The notes below the pieces were generated by a model, which did not search any database, was not told the origin of the DNA, and saw only the letters and a list, made by a program, of their open reading frames with translations. This document shows, piece by piece, positions 44,640 through 55,111 of a stretch of DNA of 64,000 bases; position 1 is the stretch's first letter; each line of letters begins with the position of its first letter. The stretch comes from Hippasteria phrygiana (taxonomy: Eukaryota > Echinodermata > Asteroidea > Valvatida > Goniasteridae). The position numbers and the translations under genes are program-made. The DNA lies in the NCBI GenBank assembly GCA_037893225.1, contig JAZGUH010000451.1, forward strand, positions 2,994,001-3,058,000. Direction: 5' to 3'.

Positions 44640-46830
44640 AACATTCTTCAAGTAAGTATCTCTCTGCGAGCACAAATTGTGGTGTGGAGAGATTTATATT
44701 ATTGGCTTAACAATATTCTCCAATCAGTTTTATATAGATAGTTTTATATGATCTTTGATTTTCAGAATGGTTACTGAAATCGAAACCATTCTCACAAAAC
44801 GACGACGATGCAATATTTTCTACAAGACACGTGGACCCAAAATAACTTCTTTTTTAAGTGGAAAATTTGAAGGATAATAATCCCGAAGAAAATGTGTATT
44901 AACGGGTTCACTATTGGTTTCTTGTGGTTTGATCAGGGGCAGGAGGAATCATGGTGCGTTTTCAGGAATGTTCGGTTTCGACTGATATCCTATCATGCAT
45001 GTTTCGATAAACGACGAACAGAATTTGACATAGAGGAATTTCACATTAGCCCCTTCTGCGCACTTCCGAGTTGAAAGCGAGAATGTCAGTGGCAAACAAA
45101 ACAACGCTTTTCAGCACATTCATTCATGCATGAATTAATCAGGCCATAAAATCCGGCGCAGGCGCACAATCAGCATAAAGTTGTTTACTGTGACATTGAG
45201 ATCCTCGTTTTCAAACGCGAAAGTGCGGAGATCGGCGCTAAACTTAAGGCTGCAAGTTTCCGGTTTAAAAATTATCCGTGTCACCGTTTGTTTTATGGCT
45301 ACGGTTTAAGGTTAACCGTAATCAATGTTCTTTTGTGTAAACAAAGAAAAACAAATACAAACAAGTCTGGGGAGTCGCGGTTCATAACCTAATTTTGTTA
45401 CCACGTGATTGGCAGAAATTGATCACACATCGCTAATTAAGAAGGTAACATCAAGAACGGGTGAACAAAATTTCCCTGCCCCCACAACGCCGACAACGAT
45501 GCCAAATTAATTCACTCTGTGGTGACCACACAGGAGTGATCAATGACCTGTAATGTAAATATTTCACGTGTCGCGAAAGGACCAATCAACGTCCGACTTT
45601 CGCGGATCACTGGTACACTGTATATTGCTTGTTTCGCCATAGACATATGGTTGGTTCCTAAACATGTGCAACAGGTCATTCTTTCTCTTTCTTAACGTGC
45701 CTTTTCGAAGTTAGGAGTTTCGCTTGTCATCACCATCATATTTAACAAATTTGTGGAGTTTATTGAGGACTTATACTTTGTTCGTCGTCATCGTCCGCCC
45801 GTCATTGTCTTTGTGAACATTTCTGCCTCGCATTTGGGGAGATAACGCCAGCCAGCGTCCTGCAGGAAACCCGGATTCTCCAGAACAATTCGGGGGTGAC
45901 TTGATATTTGCATTGAAACTTGCGTACCCCTAAAACTCTAATACGGACGAGCACGTGGGAAGTTTTGTTGACTATATGATGACCTACCCCCAATATCATA
46001 GACGGCCCGTGCCCAAATTCAACTAATTATGAATTTATGATGCACTAGTACGGTGCACACTATAGCTGGCAAGCACATGGAAAACATTCTTCATCGTCCG
46101 CCCAACCCCATTGGCTGTTGCCGAACATCGTGGTCGGTCCGTGCCCAAATCTAACCAATCATCTTTCATAATGCATCAAGCTTCATTGGGCATCATGCAC
46201 TGTGCGCCCCAAATCAAGGCCCGATTGGCCCTCGTCCCACATCGTAGACGGCTCATGTAGAATCTAATTAATCATGATACATCAAGACGATTGGCAGTGG
46301 GATTTTTTTTTTTTAGTTTCCCCAATTGGCAAACGTGCAACATTGCACACATAGTATTTGCTACCCTGAGACTCAAAACAACGTATACCAATGCATGGGT
46401 AATTTTGTTGAAAGAAAAATGATACCAAGATCTGTTGATTCGGTCCAGCAGTTTTTGTTGACTAGAATCTATTATTTTGTGAAACCATAAGTTGGCGGTC
46501 ATAAATTCTGGCACCCCGTTGCTCTTATGTTATAGATTTCAGTCTGCAAAAAATTACTATAGCTATTTGCATAAATTTAAATATGCATAAGGCACTTCAA
46601 AAACAAAAATTTCAATGATTAACCATTAACTTGTCATATAATCTGTTTTTAGAGACTGTGGTTGCAGAGAAAAAGTTATTTGAAATGATTTAAAATGATT
46701 TTAAAATGATTTGTTCAAAGTTTGGTGGTAAAAGGAATTTAAATATTGATTTTTTTATCCTCAACACTGACTATAAAGTCCACTGTTTTGAAGGCGTCAA
46801 GAAGCCTCGAGAAAATTTTGACTTTGATTC
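44640..46830. other. Intergenic DNA, no gene recognised
   Basis: The composition is GC-richer and CpG-containing around 45.1-46.2 kb. GTGCCCAAAT(C/T)(C/T)AA phrases occur near 46012 and 46142, and CATCGTAGACGG near 46243, suggesting a diverged short repeat. No ORF longer than 80 codons has recognisable motifs. Confidence 0.5.
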
Positions 46831-46837
46831 CTTTGCA

Positions 46838-47035
46838 AAGTTAAAGAGGAAAGAAAACCAAGTTTCATTTTTCCACTTTATTGGCTTTTCAGATAGCTTG
46901 TATATTCTTCTAACCGAATACAAATTGGTAAAGAACGATTAAAATTTATTGCATTGAAAAAAAAATGGACTAAAATTGCCCCTTGGAGTGAGCGTTTGGT
47001 CTCAATTCCTGAAAAGGTCATTAGGGATGCAAATG
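46838..47035 (+). repeat. Diverged repeat upstream of the THAP exon
   Basis: TTAAAGAGGAAAGAAAACCA, ATTTTTCCACTTTATTGGCT and the CTTGGAGT...GAAAAGGTC part resemble, in the same order, the minus strand of 57243-57075. The two copies lie in opposite orientation on either side of the retrotransposon. An ORF of 78 codons crosses it, but the partner copy does not keep that frame. Confidence 0.6.
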
Positions 47036-47246
47036 TATGCATATGACCTTATGACGTGTGTGCGCTTACCTGGCCGTGCAGCCACCACGTCTGCAGCGTG
47101 TTGGTACTATCATCCACGTGTGTGTTTTATGACATTTTCGTCGTCAGCTGGTCGTACTTTCTTGGCATTTTTTGCCGAATTCACGGCCTTCCTAGCTTAC
47201 TTTTGGAGTTATTCGGAGCTCCAATGTATTAAAGTTAATAAGTATT

Positions 47247-47681
47247 ATGCCGAGAACGTGTGTGGTAGGTGGCTGCACAAGAAATACGGACATAAATCCG
47301 AACCTATCTTTTCTAAGATTCCCCAAAGTTGATGGAAAACAACGACGGCAGTGGGTCCGGTTTGTGGAAACAACGCGATCTAACTTTAGGCTGACGAAAT
47401 GGTCTTACATATGTAAGGAACATTTTACGAAAGACTGTGAAGATGAAATTGTAGCACTGAAGGCCAGACTCGGGATAAATGTACCATTCCGGCTGAAACC
47501 TTTGGCAGTACCAACGCTGAAGGCACCATGCCCAGCTTTCCGCCGGACCGTAGTCTCAGCGGCTGCAGGCTCAATCCGTTCTACCGCCGGCCCAGTCCAT
47601 GTAAGTGTCAGCCCCAGTCCGCCCGCGCCCCATGCCCATCACGCGGCCCACTCTCAGCCACGACCAAGCCGAACATGTTGA
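47247..47681 (+). CDS. THAP-domain zinc-finger protein, first exon
   Basis: The frame starts MPRTCVVGGCTRN and shows the THAP (C2CH) pattern: C-x4-C (residues 5 and 10), FPKV, a conserved Trp in RRQWVRFV, CKEHF supplying the second Cys and His, then AVPTL. These are the zinc ligands and hydrophobic residues of THAP DNA-binding domains, which are often found in P-element-derived and regulatory proteins. After AVPTL the sequence is Pro/Ala/Ser-rich and stops at 47681. Two strong donor sites GTAAGT lie at 47601 and 47782. A second frame, open from 47605 to 47782, reads RSRSATPSPFKRRRMRSAG and looks like a normal basic linker. Either the exon ends at 47601, or a frameshift separates the domain from its linker. 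The start is supported by position relative to the domain. Confidence 0.75.
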   Translation: MPRTCVVGGCTRNTDINPNLSFLRFPKVDGKQRRQWVRFVETTRSNFRLTKWSYICKEHFTKDCEDEIVALKARLGINVPFRLKPLAVPTLKAPCPAFRRTVVSAAAGSIRSTAGPVHVSVSPSPPAPHAHHAAHSQPRPSRTC

Positions 47682-47789
47682 AGATGGGAGCAGGAGTCGA
47701 TCACGCAGCGCGACACCATCGCCTTTTAAGCGACGACGTATGCGATCTGCAGGTGCTTTCCGGAAAAGGGAGAGGGCACGAGTAAGTAT

Positions 47790-48359
47790 TAAAATGGTCA
47801 TTGATGATGTTTAGAGTACAGATTGCTACCGATTGTTGGGGTGTCCGGCAGCGTCTAAACAGCCAAATTTTCATTAGTGGGCATTGCAACCAATTCGTGA
47901 TAAAAAAAAATACTTGTGTCGGGGCGCCATGGGCGCGGGCAGCGAAGGATCTTCGGGGGGAGCTGAAAATCTTCAGAATCTACGCTATACTCTTCCCACG
48001 AGCCATCAGATTCTGCGATTATTCCAGAGCGAAAATTGTGTCCACGGCGACCCGATAAAAGTACGTGTACGTCTGTACGTACCGCGACGTCACTGTGATG
48101 TTTTCATTTCATTGAGATAGATACAATGCAGTTACCAGACTATGTTCGCGGAGCGCACACACTAATCCACACATCCACACAAATTCCAAACCCAAATTTC
48201 AGTGCCAAAATATGGATGAATAAGACACAAGTAAGCTTCCTGCTCCACAAAGACCTCATTAAAAAAATTATGAAAAACTCATCAGTGCAACGTTCATGCA
48301 ATAATTATGCACCACCAGGAACAATAAAAATAGGACAAAACCAACACATAGTACACATG
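47790..48359. other. Non-coding DNA between the THAP exon and the retrotransposon
   Basis: If the donor at 47782 is used, this is intron. Nothing else is recognised. The LTR element is inserted at 48360-48363. Confidence 0.5.
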
Positions 48360-48363
48360 CACG
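48360..48363. repeat. 4-bp target site duplication CACG, left
   Basis: CACG directly precedes the TGTG start of the left LTR. The same four bases directly follow the right LTR (56968-56971). Four or five bases are usual for Ty3/gypsy integrases. Confidence 0.75.
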
Positions 48364-49486
48364 TGTGAGGATGGCATCGGACGACCCTGGATACGCACTG
48401 GTATTGAGAGGTGAGACGGCGGCTGGTTATAGTGCCACCATGCGGTGACGGTTTGTACACCATACTTACTCGTTGCCGTGTGTCCGGCCTGGCCATGCCG
48501 TCCACCAACTCAGGTATAATCTCCCTGTTTTTCATTATAAACTACCCCAATTCACTGCTTATTTAATGGATTACATAATTTAGGTAACTTTTGGATATAT
48601 TGGAGGATTCTCCCCGTAAGAACATTGGTTTTATGAGTGGATTTGAGCATCGGTAATTCCAGCCAACATGGCGCCCTCCATAATGTATACTGCATCTATT
48701 TAGGGAAGACCCACATCGCTGTGTTAACAGGGCTTGTTTACATACCATAACTTGATCCATGTGTGCCATATTGTATACGTGTAAAACACACTAGATTTGT
48801 AAGTATAGGGTAAGTATAGCAGCAGTGCAGGATTTGAGTTTTGTTGCTAGTTGGGAGACTTATGCCCAGAAGACATATCCTGAGTGTTGTGTGCATGATA
48901 ACTTTAAGTTTCACACATCATTGCAATTAACTTGAGTGAGCCTGTACAGATCATGCACACCTTGGTTTGAGTAATTAATTTATTGTGATGTTTTGGATAA
49001 TCATGAGGAACGGCGGTTTATCGAGTTCCACTGTATTTTTGTCAAGTGGTACATTGTATTAGACTTGTTCACCAGTCTTGCCAGTGTGACATAACAGAAT
49101 GGTTATCTTGAATAACCTGGTTCACATGATAGTACTACAAGTATGTGCTTGTAGTACATCACTTTATTATTTACTTGTGGAGGTATAATGGATTGTTATT
49201 GCTCCTTTATTGTGCATAACTGGAGGTCTTACATGAATTCATACATACTGAAATTGAACTTTAGGAGCCCAGTGCTTATGTAATTGGACAATTTATTTGT
49301 GCTGCTACATTGTACTTATGGAATTTCCTGTATCTCTTGTTTATTTCTCCTTTTGTGGTACACCATACTTACTCGTTGCCGTGTGTCCGGCCTGGCCATG
49401 CCGTCCACCAACTCAGACCAATAAACCAATCCGAACCCAGTAATCCAAATCTGTTTCCTCAGTTTTATTACGGCGCCATCCCTACA
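48364..49486 (+). repeat. Left LTR, 1,123 bp
   Basis: Starts TGTGAGGATGG and ends CCATCCCTACA. A 59-bp sequence occurs twice inside, at 48455-48513 and 49358-49416. The first copy is followed by GTATAATC and the second by ACCAATAAACC, which holds an AATAAA signal at 49420-49425. It differs from the right LTR at C48438 (T there) and A48807 (G there), positions approximate to a base or two. Confidence 0.95.
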
Positions 49487-49506
49487 ATGTGTCAGAAGTG
49501 GGATTG
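49487..49506 (+). promoter_or_regulatory. Primer binding site, tRNA-Leu type
   Basis: TGTCAGAAGTGGGATT, just inside the left LTR, is complementary to the acceptor and T-arm end typical of tRNA-Leu, leaving out the CCA tail. This would prime minus-strand DNA synthesis. Confidence 0.7.
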
Positions 49507-49626
49507 GTTTAACAAGAATTAAATAAATAAATAGACCAAAAAAAAAAAAAAAAGAGCAAATCTGTCGTGGACGGCAGCCGGTGTTAGTCTGGTGCCCACA
49601 ATCCTTCTGCAGGACATAACCCATCG

Positions 49627-50910
49627 ATGGCGACGACAGTGCGTGTACATCATGGACCAGAGAAGGCCTTGCGGTTCTCCCTGGTTGCCGTAAAGTTGCC
49701 AGTGCAGTCATTGAGGGATGTCTTCCCTACCGCCAGTGGACTATCTTACCATGTGGATGGAGAACAGGTTGTCCTACCTCATGTGGACAATGCCATTCTA
49801 CCTCCAGAGGGGGGATGGGGTGACCATGAGTTCACACCCCTGCTGGTGAAGCCCGAGGCCAAGTCAGACACGACCAATTCAACTGTTGTGATGGCCCCAG
49901 AAAGGAAGGTCCCGTCATTCAGTGGCCAAGAAGACTCCTCTGGACGAGCCACGACCGTCGAAGAATTTGTGACGTCAATCCGCCATGCCTTCGACCGCTA
50001 CCATGTTCCGGCAGAGCAGCAAGGACAGTTCCTGTTGGACTATCTCCGCGGTGCCCCAAAGGTAGAGGCCCGAGCCCTCCTCGATAGGGGAGCTGAAGTG
50101 GAGGCTGTCCTCTCACACCTGCAAGTGTCTTACGGAGAGCCACTCACTAGTGGGGAGCTGCAACGACAGCTGCTTGATCGGCGACAACAGAAGGGGGAAA
50201 CCGTGAGGGAATATGCAGTGGCACTCCAGCGGCTATTCTTCCGCCTCGGGAAGAAAGACCCTCAACTCTATAAACAGCCAGACACGCTTTTGAAGGAGCA
50301 ATTTGTGGATGGGCTTGACCAAGAAGGGCTGAGGCACTCGAGCCGAGACCTCCTTGACAGGGACCCGACTATGTCCTTCGCCGAGCTGAAGAACTGGGTT
50401 ATTCGACGAGACGAACGTGAAAGCGCACGTATGAAGGTTGGCCGAAACAGTAGTATTTCAGCTCAGGAGTCTAAGGAGGGTGAGTCCTACCAGAGGTTAG
50501 AGGGAAAAATCCAGTCCTTGACTGAGTCCGTCCAAATGATCCTGACCTCTATGTGGCCCAACCCTGGTAGGCAGCCAATTGAAGCCAATCATGCACCATA
50601 CCCAAGCCACCCAGCAGTGCCCAGCTCAACCAGCCCCAACTGGACGAGTCCATCCCAGAGCCAAGCGCTGATCTGCTACAACTGTCACGGACCAGGGCAT
50701 TTTGCCCGGAATTGTCCCATGCCCCGCAACGCTCCATGGAATGCGCCACACCAACGCCGCCAGACAAGAGGACAGCCGAGCCAACCTGGGCCATGCCACG
50801 AGGCCAGCCATGCGGAAAACGTAAGCCCTCGGCTGCAGGGAGCCAGGCAGTTAGAGGGGGAAGTTCAGGCTCCATACATCCCGCTAAAACCTTCTTCAGA
50901 AAGGCAGTAG
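49627..50910 (+). CDS. gag: gag polyprotein of the retrotransposon
   Basis: 427 codons from ATG 49627. The middle region (residues about 85-230, from FSGQEDSSGRATTVEEFV through YLRGAPKVEARALL to LKEQFVDGL) has the pattern of Ty3/gypsy capsid (retrotrans_gag) domains. A CCHC knuckle CYNCHGPGHFARNC lies near residues 348-361 and is the nucleocapsid RNA-binding motif. The frame ends at 50910 and overlaps the protease frame, which is one base back, so a -1 shift would be needed for gag-pro fusion. I did not find a convincing slippery heptamer. Confidence 0.9.
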   Translation: MATTVRVHHGPEKALRFSLVAVKLPVQSLRDVFPTASGLSYHVDGEQVVLPHVDNAILPPEGGWGDHEFTPLLVKPEAKSDTTNSTVVMAPERKVPSFSGQEDSSGRATTVEEFVTSIRHAFDRYHVPAEQQGQFLLDYLRGAPKVEARALLDRGAEVEAVLSHLQVSYGEPLTSGELQRQLLDRRQQKGETVREYAVALQRLFFRLGKKDPQLYKQPDTLLKEQFVDGLDQEGLRHSSRDLLDRDPTMSFAELKNWVIRRDERESARMKVGRNSSISAQESKEGESYQRLEGKIQSLTESVQMILTSMWPNPGRQPIEANHAPYPSHPAVPSSTSPNWTSPSQSQALICYNCHGPGHFARNCPMPRNAPWNAPHQRRQTRGQPSQPGPCHEASHAENVSPRLQGARQLEGEVQAPYIPLKPSSERQ

Positions 50911-52079
50911 CAGAGTGCTTCGGAGTTGAAGTTTTCTTTGATAAACTTCGAGTGCCTTGTTTACTGGATACAGGATCCATGGTAACAACAGTGACTGAAA
51001 GTTACTTTGACACACGCCTAAAGGAAAATGGGCTTCGACTTCAAAGTATTCCAGAACATTTCCAACTTTTGTCTGCAGATGGATCGGACATCCCCTATCT
51101 GGGATGCTTTGAGGCAGATGTCACAGCGTTAGGAGTCCAGATTCCTTCTCGGCTGATTTTGGTCATTAAGGAAACAACAAATAGACCGGCGAACCCAACA
51201 CCGTGTATTCTGGGGATGAACGTTCTCGCAGAGTGTTGGAAACAGTTGGCTGTAATGGAAGAACAGGGACGCCTACACAGACTTTCGGGGTATGGCTCTG
51301 ATGAGCATGTTTGGGAAAAAGCCATGGCCCTTGTTGGGAAGCGAGTCAAGTTTTCTGCAGAAGAGGGACCCATTAGCCGAGCCTACCTACCAAGGTGTGC
51401 ACCGACTATCATCCCTGCCAGGCAGGCGGTTGTCCTACAGGCCTCGGCACGGCCGGCACCAGGCAACATGGACTACCAAGCCGTTCTTGAATCTGGAGAG
51501 GCTTCAAATCTCCCCAGTTCGGTCCAGCTCGGCAAGTGTTTTGTCAAGGTAGTCAGGGGCCAGTTTGCAATCACACTTGCCAACGAATCCAACGGCGATG
51601 TCATACTGCCTAACCATACTTGCATTGGGATCTTGTACCATGCCGACGAGGTCAACACTGAGCCGACTGAGGAGCCAAATGTAACCCTGGCAGGTGATGT
51701 GATGATAGGGACCAGCTGTACTGTAACCGCAGCTACTCCCCAGGGCCACTCCTCTCCTGTACCAGATGTAGAAATTGGGAGTCAGCTCTCCCCCGAAGAG
51801 GTGACAAAGTTTTCGGAGCTCCTCAGGGCCCACACCAGCATTTTCTCAACCCACGATAGGGACCTCGGGTACACCGACATAATAACACACCAGATCAACA
51901 CTGGGTCTGCTCCTCCAATTCGACAAAGGTATAGATCTATCCCACCATCCCAGTATCAAGAAGTCCGTGCCCACATCCAAGGGTTGCTGGAGAGAGTAGC
52001 AGCCCATGGGCATCCCCCATTGTGGTCGTTAGGAAGCGAGACGGAGCCATTCGTCTCTGTGTGGACTATAGGAAGGTGA
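50712..52079 (+). CDS. pol: pol part 1: aspartic protease and RT N-terminal end
   Basis: This frame is open from 50712 but its useful part starts around 50900. The protease active site LLDTGSMVTT has the DTG codons at 50967-50975. Downstream, SPEEVTKFSELLRAHTSIFS and INTGSAPPIRQRYRSIPPSQ match the segment that precedes the RT fingers in Ty3/gypsy elements. The frame then runs out of register: after LLER (about 51995) it no longer matches the family, and the match resumes two frames away at SSPWASPIVV. A short deletion here explains both the lost residues and the frame change. Confidence 0.85.
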   Translation: MSHAPQRSMECATPTPPDKRTAEPTWAMPRGQPCGKRKPSAAGSQAVRGGSSGSIHPAKTFFRKAVAECFGVEVFFDKLRVPCLLDTGSMVTTVTESYFDTRLKENGLRLQSIPEHFQLLSADGSDIPYLGCFEADVTALGVQIPSRLILVIKETTNRPANPTPCILGMNVLAECWKQLAVMEEQGRLHRLSGYGSDEHVWEKAMALVGKRVKFSAEEGPISRAYLPRCAPTIIPARQAVVLQASARPAPGNMDYQAVLESGEASNLPSSVQLGKCFVKVVRGQFAITLANESNGDVILPNHTCIGILYHADEVNTEPTEEPNVTLAGDVMIGTSCTVTAATPQGHSSPVPDVEIGSQLSPEEVTKFSELLRAHTSIFSTHDRDLGYTDIITHQINTGSAPPIRQRYRSIPPSQYQEVRAHIQGLLERVAAHGHPPLWSLGSETEPFVSVWTIGR

Positions 52080-55000
52080 ACACCATTACCCACAAGAATT
52101 CATTTCCCTTACCACGCATTGACGAGTCACTCCAGGCGCTTGGCAAAGCAAAATACTTCAGTGTACTCGACCTGACCTCCGGCTACTACCAGGTGGCTGT
52201 GGCAGAAGATGACATCGAAAAGACCGCCTTTGTCACTCCATTCGGCCTTTGGGAATACACCAGAATGCCATTTGGGTTGTGCAATAGTCCTGCCACCTTC
52301 CAGAGACTCATGCAACGTTGCTTTGGAGATCAGGCCTTGGAAAGCCTACTGATTTATCTCGATGATGTTATTGTGTTTTCCGACACCTACGAAGAACACC
52401 TGAGGAGACTCGAGCTTGTGTTCAACCGGCTGAAGCAATATGGCCTGAAGGTGAAGCCCACCAAGTGTGCCTTCTTCAAGACAGCGGTGAAATACCTGGG
52501 GCATCTTGTCGTGGCTGGTGAAGGAGTGAGGCCGGACCCAGACAAGATAAGTGTAGTAAAGGAGTGGCCACTTCCCACAACTGTCACCGAACTCCGTGCC
52601 TTCTTGGGATTCACACGCTTCTTCAGAAGGTTTATCAAACACTACTCGAGTATCGCCTCCCCGTTGTTTGCTTACCTGAAGGGAACCTCGGAGAAGGGGG
52701 GGGGGGGGGGGGCTAGGCAGGGGCCCAAGCGCAAAGAGATCAACCTAGACGAACCAGCAGTGGCCGCAGTTGAAACACTGAAGACAAAACTCACCGAGGA
52801 ACCTGTCCTGGGATTTGCTGATTTTTCCCTGCCATTTGTCGTGGAGACAGATGCAAGCTCAGCTGGTTTGGGTGCCGTATTATCACAGGTGAAGGAGGAA
52901 GTGAGGACGGTGATCGCCTATGCATCGAGGTCTCTGCGTCCAGCTGAGAGGAATGATCGCAATTATTCAGCATTCAATCTGGAGCTGCTTGCAGTTCGCT
53001 GGGCTGTGTGCGGACCATTCCGAGACTACCTACTGGGGAACAAGTGCATAATATACACCGATCATAACCCGTTGAAATACATGGACACTGCAAACCTGAG
53101 TTCGACCGAACTGCGTTGGGTGCAGCAACTCTCTGCTTTCGACTTCGAGCTGAAGTACAGACAGGGCAGGAACAACCAAGCCCCTGATGCCCTCTCAAGG
53201 TTGCCATCGAAGCCACCCATACCATCACCAGTCCTTCTGGAGGGTCAGAGCCTTGAGCTATCTTCCTGTGCTGTTCGCGCTGGAGTCGAGGGAACCCGTG
53301 ACACAGGGACAGCTGTGCCACCTGCCCTTTCTCACCAAGTTCGTGTTGCTAGATGCGAGGGTAGTCAGTGCCTTCCGGGCTACACACCAGCAGAGCTAAA
53401 AAGGCTTCAGAATGACGATCTGATCTTGGGGAGAGTCAGAGAATATGTGGAGAGGGGCAGACGACCTTCTAGACAGGAGAGGGAGAGAGAACCAAGAGAG
53501 GTGACCTCAGTCTTGAAGCACTGGAAGCAGCTTGTGATAAAGGACGGAGTGCTGTATCGCCGCTCAAGACTACAGACCAATGGAGAATGCGAAAGGCTTG
53601 TGGTTCCAGCCCGGCTACAAGAGGTTGTGCTACGCTGCTTCCATGATGACACAGGGAATTTCGGGCCGAGGAGGACCTTGAAGCTGTTACTACCCTTGTT
53701 CTTCTGGCCAAGAATGGAGGGATCAGTCCAAGCGTGGTGTCACCAACGCGATAGATGTGTGGTAGGCAAGCGTCCCACCCGGCGGACGAAACCACCCATG
53801 GGGACCATACGAGCAACTGCGCCCCTTGAGGTAGTGGCAATGGATTTTACAGTATTGGAGCCATCCTCGAACAACTATGAGAATGTCCTTGTGCTGACCG
53901 ACGTCTTTTCAAAGTTCGCATGGGCAATACCGACGCGTGACCAGAAGGCCGAGACGGTTGCGAAAATGTTAGTGAAACATCTCATCACTCCATACGGGGC
54001 ACCGCTGCGGCTACACTCCGACAATGGCAAGTGCTTTGAGGCGCAGGTGGTTGCAGAACTTTGCAAACTCTACGGAATCGGGCGCTCCCACACCACCCCC
54101 TACCACCCCCAGGGGAATGGACAATGCGAGCGTTTCAACAGGACGCTCCACAATCTTCTGGTTACGCTGCCTGCTCACAAGAAGTCTCGCTGGGTAGAAT
54201 ACCTTCCCCAGTTAGTATCCAGTTACAACAACACCAAACACTCAAGCACGGGGTATGAGCCATTCTATCTTCTCTTTGGAAGAACAGCCCGTCTCCCCCA
54301 GCACTTGGCTCTGGGAGTGGAAGAACAGCAAGTTCGGGGAGCCAATGTAGCTGACTACATCAAGAAACACAGTGGGGCACTGGAGATGGCGCGACATATT
54401 GCGCTGACCAACTTGGACCAGGCCGCAGCAGGAAGAAAAGCCTATAACGACAGGGACATCTTTGAGAAACCACTCGGCTTGGGAGAGTATGTGTTGGTGA
54501 GAGATAGGTCGCACCGCGGACGGGCCAAGATTCAGGATTTTTGGGAGGCTGAACCCTACATGGTTGTGGGCAAACCTTACGAAGGTCAACCAGTCTACAT
54601 CCTCCGAAACTCTAGTGGCCACCAGAAAGTTCTCCATCGAAGTGAGGTGAAGTGCTGTCCTTGGAATGTGGCCCCTCCAGAGACAGACCCAGCATCTAAC
54701 CAATCCGTGACGACTGAGGGTGTCCTGACATCAGACCAATCCACGGTCTCCGAATCCAACAACAGCAAATTCACAAGTCCGGATACCGGATCCAGGTTTG
54801 GGAGGCTGTTATTACCCATGCCGCCAGAAGCTGACCGGGGTACCACTCTGGACTCTGAGCCACCAGAGGGAACTGACCAGAAGATATGCCAGGACCAGGG
54901 AGTTGGAGGGGAGCAACTCGCTGCGGCCGAACATCATACCATGGCAGAAATTGACGATGTGGGGAAGCCAGCTCCTGACAAATCCACTGTACCCAGCCTG

Positions 55001-55111
55001 GTTGAGCCAACACCGAACTGCATCTGCCGAGGAGCTATGGTACCAGATGTACGGGGCGAGGTGGGAAAGCCAACTCTGTCTGTGGATGACTGCCCCTTAA
55101 TTGACGACTGA
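51998..55111 (+). CDS. pol: pol part 2: RT, RNase H, integrase
   Basis: RT runs from SPIVVVRKRDGAIRLCVDYR with catalytic YLDD at 52355-52366. A run of 17 G at 52696-52712 encodes GGGGG between RT and RNase H without breaking frame. RNase H is seen as VVETDASSAGLGAVLSQ and YTDHNPLKY. The integrase zinc region has Asn (codon 53657-53659) where a His is expected and Arg (53747-53749) where a Cys is expected. The catalytic core keeps D (in MDFTVLEP), D (in HSDNGKCFE) and E (in CERFNRTL). After the core comes a basic region with AKIQDFWEAEPYMVVG. The frame ends at 55111 inside a sequence whose usual basic tail is found in another frame. Confidence 0.9.
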   Translation, partial: SSPWASPIVVVRKRDGAIRLCVDYRKVNTITHKNSFPLPRIDESLQALGKAKYFSVLDLTSGYYQVAVAEDDIEKTAFVTPFGLWEYTRMPFGLCNSPATFQRLMQRCFGDQALESLLIYLDDVIVFSDTYEEHLRRLELVFNRLKQYGLKVKPTKCAFFKTAVKYLGHLVVAGEGVRPDPDKISVVKEWPLPTTVTELRAFLGFTRFFRRFIKHYSSIASPLFAYLKGTSEKGGGGGARQGPKRKEINLDEPAVAAVETLKTKLTEEPVLGFADFSLPFVVETDASSAGLGAVLSQVKEEVRTVIAYASRSLRPAERNDRNYSAFNLELLAVRWAVCGPFRDYLLGNKCIIYTDHNPLKYMDTANLSSTELRWVQQLSAFDFELKYRQGRNNQAPDALSRLPSKPPIPSPVLLEGQSLELSSCAVRAGVEGTRDTGTAVPPALSHQVRVARCEGSQCLPGYTPAELKRLQNDDLILGRVREYVERGRRPSRQEREREPREVTSVLKHWKQLVIKDGVLYRRSRLQTNGECERLVVPARLQEVVLRCFHDDTGNFGPRRTLKLLLPLFFWPRMEGSVQAWCHQRDRCVVGKRPTRRTKPPMGTIRATAPLEVVAMDFTVLEPSSNNYENVLVLTDVFSKFAWAIPTRDQKAETVAKMLVKHLITPYGAPLRLHSDNGKCFEAQVVAELCKLYGIGRSHTTPYHPQGNGQCERFNRTLHNLLVTLPAHKKSRWVEYLPQLVSSYNNTKHSSTGYEPFYLLFGRTARLPQHLALGVEEQQVRGANVADYIKKHSGALEMARHIALTNLDQAAAGRKAYNDRDIFEKPLGLGEYVLVRDRSHRGRAKIQDFWEAEPYMVVGKPYEGQPVYILRNSSGHQKVLHRSEVKCCPWNVAPPETDPASNQSVTTEGVLTSDQSTVSESNNSKFTSPDTGSRFGRLLLPMPPEADRGTTLDSEPPEGTDQKICQDQGVGGEQLAAAEHHTMAEIDDVGKPAPDKSTVPSLVEPTPNCICRGAMVPDVRGEVGKPTLSVDDCPLIDD

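Noticed and set aside
50814..50830. Slippery site for the gag-pol frameshift
   Set aside because: GGAAAAC lies in the overlap, but it is not a standard X-XXY-YYZ heptamer in the gag frame and no clear stem-loop follows.
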